Shown here in pieces: positions 39,065 through 47,391 of a DNA stretch of 47,391 nucleotides. Numbering within the stretch: the stretch's first letter is position 1; each line of letters starts with the position of its first letter. The stretch is from Rossellomorea vietnamensis (lineage in GTDB: Bacteria; Bacillota; Bacilli; Bacillales; Bacillaceae_B): assembly GCF_001305855.1 (NCBI RefSeq), contig NZ_LIXZ01000020.1, positions 1-47,391 of the forward strand, read 5' to 3'. The position numbers and the translations under genes are program-made. The notes under the pieces were generated by a model. The model saw only the letters and a program-made list of their open reading frames with translations, was not told the DNA's origin and did not search any database.

Positions 39065-39141
39065 TATATTTTATTCAACAAAAAGTACGTTTTTTCTACA
39101 ACCCTAACATTCCCCAAAGGTTGAAAAATTATGTAAACACT

Positions 39142-39261
39142 AAAAGCGGAGGCGGCTCGATCAGGCCCGACAAGCATAAGATGAATGGGCTGAGAAGGCG
39201 TTCTTTGCCTTCTTGGACCATTTAGCTTATGACCTCGAGGGACTAGCCGCCGGAGCTGGAT
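39142..39261 (+). repeat. 120-nt palindromic repeat, cluster C, unit 1 (GGCGGCT type)
   Basis: Outer stem GGCGGCT / AGCCGCC, inner AATGG / CCATT, apex AGAAGGC / GCCTTCT. Here both arms of the apex differ from the AAAGGC / GCCTTT of other units yet still pair. Exactly 120 nt. Confidence 0.92.
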
Positions 39262-39267
39262 AGTACT

Positions 39268-39387
39268 AAAAGCGGAAGGGCTTTGCCCAGAGGCGACAAG
39301 CATAAGACGAGCCTGCCGGAAAGGCGTTCTTTGCCTTTTTGGCAGGCTTGGCTTATGACCTCGAGCCTCTAAGCCCTGGAGCTGGAT
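39268..39387 (+). repeat. 120-nt palindromic repeat, cluster C, unit 2 (AGGGCT type)
   Basis: Outer AGGGCT / AGCCCT, AGAGG / CCTCT, inner AGCCTGCC / GGCAGGCT, apex AAAGGC / GCCTTT. Exactly 120 nt, 6 nt after unit 1. Confidence 0.92.
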
Positions 39388-39393
39388 AACACT

Positions 39394-39513
39394 AAAAGCG
39401 GAGGCGGCTCGATCAGGCCCGACAAGCATAAGATGAATGGGCTGAGAAGGCGTTCTTTGCCTTCTTGGACCATTTAGCTTATGACCTCGAGGGACTAGCC
39501 GCCGGAGCTGGAT
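39394..39513 (+). repeat. 120-nt palindromic repeat, cluster C, unit 3 (copy of unit 1)
   Basis: Identical to unit 1 over all 120 nt, 252 bp further on. Units 1+2 and 3+4 therefore form a duplicated dimer. Confidence 0.92.
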
Positions 39514-39519
39514 AGCACT

Positions 39520-39639
39520 AAAAGCGGAAGGGCTTTGCCCAGAGGCGACAAGCATAAGACGAGCCTGGCGGAAAGGCGTTCTTTGCCTTTTTGGCAGGCT
39601 CGTCTTATGACCTCGAGCCTCTAAGCCCTGGAGCTGGAT
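39520..39639 (+). repeat. 120-nt palindromic repeat, cluster C, unit 4 (near-copy of unit 2)
   Basis: As unit 2, except that the inner stem has a changed base (GCCTGGC) and the lower part reads GCTCGTCTTATG instead of GCTTGGCTTATG. Exactly 120 nt. Confidence 0.92.
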
Positions 39640-39644
39640 AAAAT

Positions 39645-39676
39645 AAAAGCGGAGGCGGCTCGATCAGGCCCGACAA
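39645..39676 (+). repeat. 120-nt repeat, cluster C, truncated 5' fragment
   Basis: The first 32 nt of the GGCGGCT-type unit, ending within CGACAA; unrelated sequence follows. Confidence 0.85.
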
Positions 39677-39717
39677 AGCTAAAAACCACCACCCAACCAG
39701 TATATGTCACATCAAAA

Positions 39718-39749
39718 GAAAATAGACCCTACAATTAATTGTAAGGTCT
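39718..39749 (-). terminator. yabG terminator
   Basis: Minus strand: AGACCTTACAATT / AATTGTAGGGTCT stem with one G-U pair, followed by ATTTTC; 23 nt after the yabG stop. Confidence 0.8.
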
Positions 39750-39772
39750 TTGAAGGTTTTGTCGAACCTTCC

Positions 39773-40651
39773 CTATTCTTCTTCTGTTATCTTGTACGGC
39801 ATTCCCGTACGAAGAACACCTTTCGTCTCGATTCCACCCAATCCTTTATCTCCTGTCAATGTATTGCGGATGACATCCCAGACATTCACAGAATCTTTAA
39901 ATCCGGTGAAACAGATCTTCGCTACGATATAAACGGGATCCAGGGCATGGATATTGACTCTCGAAGGGGAACTCGCAAAGTTGGCACCTGCATGGATCAG
40001 GGATTCAAAGTGGGATTGACAAGCTCCGGCAAAGATCACAAGCTGATCCAGATGGGGGGATTTACTGCGGGCCTCTCTTACTGCCTGAACAAAATACTTC
40101 GAATGGCGGTAAGCATTGATATCTGCCTTGGCCCCTTTCGACTTGGAGTACGCATCGTGACCAGTCAGTACAATAATATTCGGTCTATATTTATCGATAA
40201 GGGATCCGATTTGGTTAGGCATCTCTGTTTCGCTGCAGTGAACGCCTTTTACCGGAACACCAATTTTCTCATAAAGATCTAGGCATTTTCTTAAATAGCT
40301 GGGATCTCCATCAAGATGAAGCACTTTCCCCGGGACTTGGAAATAGTTGTAATCGTCTCGATAAGCATTTGTTACTCTGTATTCCTGCTTATACTTGAGA
40401 AGCTCTATATCCTGGCGGAACAGGTCCAGGGATTGTTCTTCTTTCGAACGAAACTCCTGTGTGATACGGTCCTGTTCTCTAGGGTCCATCTTCTTCAAAT
40501 CATGAAAAGGAGCATCCGCTATTAATCGAAAATCTTCACCATACAGTATTGCCGTTTTAAGACCATCTATCATGCGGATATCTATTACCCTGAATAAAAT
40601 ATCACATCGATATGAAAGGCGACCTACGACATCATTGATTTCGATATTCAC
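39773..40651 (-). CDS. yabG: sporulation-specific protease YabG
   Basis: Mother-cell cysteine protease that processes spore coat proteins such as SafA and SpoIVA before transglutaminase cross-linking. The 292-aa product has conserved blocks PGKVLHLDGDPSYLRKCL, VLTGHDAYSKSKG, YRHSKYFVQAVREAR, IFAGACQSHFESLIHAGANF (with candidate Cys/His) and GIETKGVLRTGMPY. The start is a GTG at 40651 (MNIEINDVVGRLSY), 6 nt after GGGAGTG, aligning with B. subtilis MQFQIGDMVARKSY; the ATG at 40666 is part of the ribosome site. Confidence 0.95.
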   Translation of the reverse strand: MNIEINDVVGRLSYRCDILFRVIDIRMIDGLKTAILYGEDFRLIADAPFHDLKKMDPREQDRITQEFRSKEEQSLDLFRQDIELLKYKQEYRVTNAYRDDYNYFQVPGKVLHLDGDPSYLRKCLDLYEKIGVPVKGVHCSETEMPNQIGSLIDKYRPNIIVLTGHDAYSKSKGAKADINAYRHSKYFVQAVREARSKSPHLDQLVIFAGACQSHFESLIHAGANFASSPSRVNIHALDPVYIVAKICFTGFKDSVNVWDVIRNTLTGDKGLGGIETKGVLRTGMPYKITEEE

Positions 40652-40686
40652 ATCAGTCACTCCCATGGGCTAAACATTCGTTGATA

Positions 40687-40760
40687 AAACAAAATAGGAA
40701 ATCAACAAGCCGAGGAGGGTCAGCATCTGCCCTTCTCCAGCCTTTCCTTATCATCCATTA
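40687..40760 (-). other. structured leader upstream of yabG
   Basis: Minus strand: AGGAAA, then GGCTGGAGAAGGG, a short loop, CCCTCCTCGGCT and, after a small bulge, TTTCCT; a long imperfect hairpin between the putative promoter and the yabG start. There is no T run directly after it. Confidence 0.45.
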
Positions 40761-40778
40761 AGTAAATATTCCCTGTGA

Positions 40779-40806
40779 TAACCTATGCATTCCCGGAATA
40801 TTCGGT
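40779..40806 (-). promoter_or_regulatory. yabG promoter, sigma-K type
   Basis: Minus strand: AC (40805-40806), 17-bp spacer, CATAGGTTA (40779-40787), matching sigma-K AC-N16/17-CATANNNTA. yabG is a known sigma-K gene. The leader would be about 120 nt. Confidence 0.6.
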
Positions 40807-40844
40807 GTCAATAAAATGGGATTCGACTGTTCCCTTTACATATA

Positions 40845-40881
40845 CAAAAAAATGGCTAAACGCTCTTTCACGTTTAGCCAT
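40845..40881 (-). terminator. rsmA terminator
   Basis: Minus strand: ATGGCTAAACG-TGAAAGAG-CGTTTAGCCAT then TTTTTT; a perfect 11-bp stem. Confidence 0.95.
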
Positions 40882-40892
40882 CGATCCTTGCT

Positions 40893-42324
<1,432 letters not shown>

Positions 42325-42414
42325 AATTCCTCCAAAAAAGTTGAAACATTTTTGCATTTCAATTCGTCTAATAAATGAAGACTTAAAGTTATTATAACGG
42401 TTTTAACCGAGAAA

Positions 42415-42441
42415 TAAAAAAAAGCAGGAAAACACCCTGCT
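42415..42441 (-). terminator. yabE terminator
   Basis: Minus strand: AGCAGG-GTGTTT-TCCTGCT then TTTTTTT, immediately after the yabE stop. Confidence 0.9.
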
Positions 42442-42442
42442 C

Positions 42443-43678
42443 TTAGTTCAATATTTTCACTTTGATGGTTTTTCTTCCCCAACGATACGCATCTGATTTG
42501 GATGAGAAGAATACATCGATTTTATTCCCTTTGATCGCTCCGCCTGTATCCGCCGCAACAGCATATCCATAGCCTTCCACATAAACCTTTGAACCTAAAG
42601 GAATAACTGAAGGATCGACTGCGATCACTTTTACATTCGGATTCGATTTTAGGTTGATGCCTGTAGCCGTATGGCCGGAGCATCCATTACAAGAAGCGGT
42701 GTACGCTGTAGAACTGACATAGAACTCCTGCCCGCCACTAGGAGCGGCTGATGCTTCTGCGCTGGATGAGGAGGTTGATGAACGTCCACGTGAAACCTGG
42801 GCCACTAAAACCTTCGTTCCGACATTCACGATTTTATCCTGACTTTCTTCCACGACTTTTTCACTCACTAGTTTTCTGGAAACCTCTTTGCCATTCTCTT
42901 TTACGATTTCATACTTCTTTTCAATTTTTCCGTTTTTGCCTTCTTGAACGACTTTCTCATTTCCTTTTGAAAGGTCGGAGTCCTTCTTGGAAATAACGGT
43001 GAAATTCTTTGTCTCTTCCACTACATCGGTGACTTTTTCAACTCGAACGACATTTACGACATCATTTGCTTTAACAATTTTGTCTAAACTTGGTTCAACA
43101 CGGTCTGAATCTTTTAGTGTAATTCCTTGTTGCTTTAAAAAGTCAGCGACCGTAGTCGAAGTAGACCATACTTTTTGCTCTTTTCCACCGTTTACAAGCT
43201 TAAGTGAAAATGCAGGATCAATCTTTACATTCATGTTCCCTGTTACTTTTTCTGATAAGCCGGGTTGGACCTTATCATGCTCTCCTACATGAATTTCATT
43301 TTCAGAGAGTAACTCTTTTACTGTTTCAGCAGTCGTCCAGATTTTTTTCTCCTGGCCACCTACTGCTATCCCTACCTGTTTTGCCGGTTCCCAAACAATA
43401 TTCATGTTATTTGAAACCTTCGTATTCCCCGAGGGGTACAAATAGTCTTCTGAGCGGGGTGAAATCTCTAATTCTTTTAATATATCTTGAATCGTGTTTG
43501 CATGCGTCCTAATCTCTTTTTGCTCGCCGTCTAAGGTCAATGCTACAGTGTTCTTGGATCCTTCATAAAAAAGAATTCCGAATACAGCTGCCGATGTTAC
43601 GATAGTTCCGATTGTAACAATCCATTTCCTTCGACTCAAAGACTTGGAAAACAGGCTTTTCATGGCTTTAAAGTTCAT
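42443..43678 (-). CDS. yabE: cell wall-binding protein YabE (DUF348 x3, G5, 3D domain)
   Basis: Secreted or membrane-anchored wall protein resembling Rpf/Sps autolysins. The 411-aa protein has an N-terminal hydrophobic segment (about residues 20-40, IVTIGTIVTSAAVFGILFYE). Three DUF348 ubiquitin-like repeats follow (about 45-220), then a G5 domain (about 215-295), a Ser/Ala linker (about 300-320) and a C-terminal 3D domain (about 320-411: STAYTASCNGCSGHTATGI, VIAVDPSVIPLGSKVYVEGY, AADTGGAIKGNKIDVFF). The three Asp of the 3D signature, typical of lytic transglycosylases, are present. Strong consensus promoter upstream. Confidence 0.93.
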   Translation of the reverse strand: MNFKAMKSLFSKSLSRRKWIVTIGTIVTSAAVFGILFYEGSKNTVALTLDGEQKEIRTHANTIQDILKELEISPRSEDYLYPSGNTKVSNNMNIVWEPAKQVGIAVGGQEKKIWTTAETVKELLSENEIHVGEHDKVQPGLSEKVTGNMNVKIDPAFSLKLVNGGKEQKVWSTSTTVADFLKQQGITLKDSDRVEPSLDKIVKANDVVNVVRVEKVTDVVEETKNFTVISKKDSDLSKGNEKVVQEGKNGKIEKKYEIVKENGKEVSRKLVSEKVVEESQDKIVNVGTKVLVAQVSRGRSSTSSSSAEASAAPSGGQEFYVSSTAYTASCNGCSGHTATGINLKSNPNVKVIAVDPSVIPLGSKVYVEGYGYAVAADTGGAIKGNKIDVFFSSKSDAYRWGRKTIKVKILN

Positions 43679-43704
43679 GAAAAACGCCTCCTTTTCTCGG
43701 AGTG

Positions 43705-43733
43705 ATTATATAGAGTTATCCAGTGACTGTCAA
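43705..43733 (-). promoter_or_regulatory. yabE promoter, consensus sigma-A
   Basis: Minus strand: TTGACA (43728-43733), 17-bp spacer, TATAAT (43705-43710); both hexamers are perfect, with a leader of about 20 nt before yabE. Confidence 0.88.
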
Positions 43734-43820
43734 CCCTTACTTCTTCTAACCTAATCTAGCAAAATATTGCAACCCAGGGAACACAAAACATATTATGCAG
43801 AAAATGCAAGAAAAAGAAAA

Positions 43821-43907
43821 GAGAGAGTTATCGACACGTTTATCCTATGAAACACGATTCCTATGTAGAACTTTTTGTTTTGATTTACTATTTGGACAAG
43901 CTCTCTC
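43821..43907 (-). other. long-range stem region between dayD and yabE
   Basis: Minus strand GAGAGAG (43901-43907) can pair with CTCTCTC (43821-43827), which is followed by TTTTCTTTTTC. The 73-nt interior holds another stem, ATCG-GTTT...AAAC-CGAT (43830-43858). It could be the dayD terminator with an unusually large loop, or a regulated attenuator. No known riboswitch core is recognised. Confidence 0.4.
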
Positions 43908-43928
43908 AATTCTCGACAATATATTATG

Positions 43929-44696
43929 TCACTTTATGTTGAATAATTTCATTGCATTTTCTGTTGTAATCTTTTCTACTTCCTCTAAAGACACTTCTTT
44001 CAGTTCAGCGATTTGTTCCGCTACAAGCTTCACGTAAGCCGGTTCATTTCTCTTCCCTCTATATGGATGAGGGGCCAGATAAGGACAATCGGTTTCAATC
44101 AGAAGCTTCTCAAGTGGGATTTCTTTAGCCACATCTTTTGGTTTCTTGGCATTCTTGAACGTTACCGGACCTCCAAGGGAAATATAGAAATTCATTTCTA
44201 CACATTCTTGAGCGATTTCAGGACTTCCACTGAAGCAGTGCATGATCCCTCCGACTTCCTCCGCGCCTTCTTCCCTGAGAATATCCACTATATCCTGTGT
44301 GGCTTCACGGTTATGTATCACGATCGGGAGTTTTACTTTCTTAGCTAGTTGAATCTGTTTTCGGAATACTTCTTTCTGAACATCCTTGGGGGATTTATCC
44401 CAATGATAGTCAAGCCCCATTTCCCCTATCGCCACTACTTTAGGGTGTTGTGAGAGTTCTTCTATCCAAGTTAAATCCTCATCATTCATATCAATTGCAT
44501 CCACTGGATGCCATCCGATTGCGGCATATAGAAAATCATATTGACCAATGAGTTCCATGGCCCTATTAATGGTCGGACGGTCAAAGCCGACAACCACCAT
44601 TTTTTCGACTCCAGCTTCTTTTGCCCTTGACAATACCTCCTCCAGATCTTCGTCAAATTGTTCAGCATTCAAATGAACATGTGTATCAAATAGCAT
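43929..44696 (-). CDS. dayD: TatD-family D-aminoacyl-tRNA deacylase / metal-dependent nuclease
   Basis: A 255-aa TIM-barrel metal hydrolase (YabD). It starts MLFDTHVHLNAEQF with the metal pair HVH, then GWHPVDA, IGEMGLDYHWD, LPIVIHNREA, GIMHCFSG and LLIETDCPYLAP, all TatD ligand positions. Homologues act as DNases; the B. subtilis protein is reported to remove D-amino acids from tRNA, hence the symbol. The start is ATG 44696 with AAGGAGTG upstream. It lies between metG and yabE. Confidence 0.93.
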   Translation of the reverse strand: MLFDTHVHLNAEQFDEDLEEVLSRAKEAGVEKMVVVGFDRPTINRAMELIGQYDFLYAAIGWHPVDAIDMNDEDLTWIEELSQHPKVVAIGEMGLDYHWDKSPKDVQKEVFRKQIQLAKKVKLPIVIHNREATQDIVDILREEGAEEVGGIMHCFSGSPEIAQECVEMNFYISLGGPVTFKNAKKPKDVAKEIPLEKLLIETDCPYLAPHPYRGKRNEPAYVKLVAEQIAELKEVSLEEVEKITTENAMKLFNIK

Positions 44697-44966
44697 ATAA
44701 GACACTCCTTGTAATAAAGATAAGTTTAATATAAAAACACATGACAAGCATCACATTCATGTAACATTCATATTACATATTATGGTTTCTTTGGATATTT
44801 TTTATTTACAGAGTTCCAATTACAGTCACACTTCATTTTATCCATTTTAGTGACAGAACCAAAATCATCTGTTTATCGCTCTATTTTAACTATATTGAAA
44901 TAATTAATAACAAACATATTTATTTCATCATCATTATTTTTCACGATTCTTTCATTATATTTATAT
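44697..44966. other. AT-rich intergenic region metG-dayD
   Basis: About 270 bp of very AT-rich sequence without coding potential. It must contain a dayD promoter if metG transcription ends at the palindrome. Several weak hexamers are seen, none convincing. Confidence 0.4.
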
Positions 44967-45002
44967 AATAAAGGGATGTTCCACGTGGAACATCCCTTTA
45001 TT
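44967..45002 (-). terminator. perfect 36-bp palindrome after metG (weak terminator)
   Basis: AATAAAGGGATGTTCCAC and its exact reverse complement meet without a spacer. Placed 20 nt after the metG stop, it could form a terminator stem, but the T run that follows is broken. It contains a parS-like core, listed separately. Confidence 0.55.
44977..44992. promoter_or_regulatory. parS-like ParB (Spo0J) binding site
   Basis: TGTTCCACGTGGAACA, a perfect 16-bp palindrome. It differs from the B. subtilis consensus TGTTNCACGTGAAACA at one position and equals, from memory, a parS form used in other bacteria. The location is origin-proximal by synteny with B. subtilis, where parS sites cluster. Confidence 0.85.
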
Positions 45003-45022
45003 GATATATCACAAAGAATTAT

Positions 45023-47190
<2,168 letters not shown>

Positions 47191-47207
47191 TGTCGAACTT
47201 TGTCGAA
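47191..47207 (+). promoter_or_regulatory. tandem Spo0A boxes
   Basis: TGTCGAA-N3-TGTCGAA on the plus strand, two perfect 0A boxes 10 bp apart. A third perfect box lies inverted at 47230-47236. The tandem arrangement is like that at abrB in B. subtilis, which by synteny should begin, on the plus strand, shortly beyond this window. Confidence 0.7.
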
Positions 47208-47365
47208 CTAATACCATTGATAAAGAAAATTCGACACTCTTATTTTTTATTACTTTCATTACAATAATATTCAATTGGTAATACATTTTTTTACAACAAA
47301 GCGTAAAGCTTATTATAACAAGACTTAATCATCCATTTATTATTAATAATTTACAGATTTAATTA

Positions 47366-47391
47366 TTGACGAGATTCCTAATCGTTGGTAT
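47366..47391 (+). promoter_or_regulatory. possible promoter cut by the window edge
   Basis: Plus strand TTGACG (47366-47371), 17-bp spacer, then TAT at the last three bases. It would read out of the window towards the expected abrB. The -10 cannot be completed. Confidence 0.35.

Noticed and set aside
39061..39555. A 164-aa minus-strand open frame in repeat cluster C
   Set aside because: It lies wholly in the palindromic repeats, its peptide simply repeats with them, and it has no ribosome site. Frames of this kind are artefacts of the repeat.
39142..39676. Cluster C as a CRISPR array
   Set aside because: The units are 120 nt, strongly self-complementary and separated by only 5-6 nt of similar sequence; there are no unique spacers and no cas genes.
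42782..42797. A second parS-like site inside yabE around a CACGTG
   Set aside because: The right half fits, but the left half (ACGTC) has three mismatches, four in all. It is probably just coding sequence.
43734..43928. c-di-AMP (ydaO-type) riboswitch before yabE
   Set aside because: Such riboswitches precede some wall hydrolase genes, but I cannot find its conserved core blocks, and a consensus promoter lies downstream of the region.

Overview
This window is a chromosomal core segment of an endospore-forming Bacillaceae bacterium. It runs from the 5' end of a 16S rRNA gene (low coordinates) to the region upstream of metG (high coordinates). Nearly every gene is on the minus strand. The order matches, gene for gene, the origin-proximal metS-to-rrn segment of Bacillus subtilis read backwards: (abrB expected just outside)-metG-dayD-yabE-rnmV-rsmA-yabG-veg-sspF-ispE-purR-ridA-spoVG-glmU-prs-ctc-pth-fin-mfd-spoVT-yabM-yabN-rqcP-yabP-yabQ-divIC-yabR-[tRNAs]-spoIIE-yabS-yabT-tilS-hprT-ftsH-coaX-hslO-yacD-cysK-pabB-pabA-pabC-folP-folB-folK-yazB-lysS-rrn. 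The 163 bases of 16S and the protein sequences suggest a Bacillus relative outside the subtilis group, possibly Rossellomorea-like. That genus guess is from memory and weak.

Layout. 1-600: 16S 5' end, its leader and tandem promoters, and the lysS terminator. 0.6-7.1 kb: lysS and a tightly packed folate/p-aminobenzoate operon. 7.2-11 kb: cysK with a likely CymR-type operator, a membrane-anchored parvulin (yacD), hslO and coaX. 11-15.3 kb: ftsH, hprT and tilS. 15.3-19.7 kb: yabT, yabS and spoIIE, with a Spo0A-type promoter (21-bp spacer) before spoIIE. 19.8-20.1 kb: tRNA-Met and tRNA-Glu on the plus strand. 20.1-20.6 kb: an accessory DinB-like gene. 20.7-26.1 kb: yabR, divIC, yabQ, yabP, rqcP, yabN and yabM. 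26-35 kb: spoVT, mfd, fin, pth, ctc, prs and glmU. 35.5-40.7 kb: spoVG, ridA, purR, ispE, sspF, veg and yabG. 40.9-47 kb: rsmA, rnmV, yabE, dayD and metG.

The genes join essential housekeeping (translation, tRNA modification, folate, CoA, PRPP, UDP-GlcNAc, isoprenoid precursors, DNA repair, division) with sporulation functions (spoIIE, spoVT, spoVG, fin, yabG, yabP/Q, yabT, sspF). Several promoters can be read for specific regulators: sigma-H for spoVG, sigma-B for ctc, sigma-F/G for fin, sigma-K for yabG, Spo0A for spoIIE, and PurR boxes before purR.

The least explained content is a family of exactly 120-nt palindromic units in three intergenic clusters (coaX-ftsH, glmU-spoVG, veg-yabG). 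They share invariant cores, while the stems between them change on both arms so that pairing is kept. All lie in one orientation, and every cluster ends with a truncated 5' piece of the unit. Also notable are a perfect 36-bp palindrome containing a parS-like ParB site after metG, tandem Spo0A boxes near the window end, and the absence of dusB between yazB and lysS.
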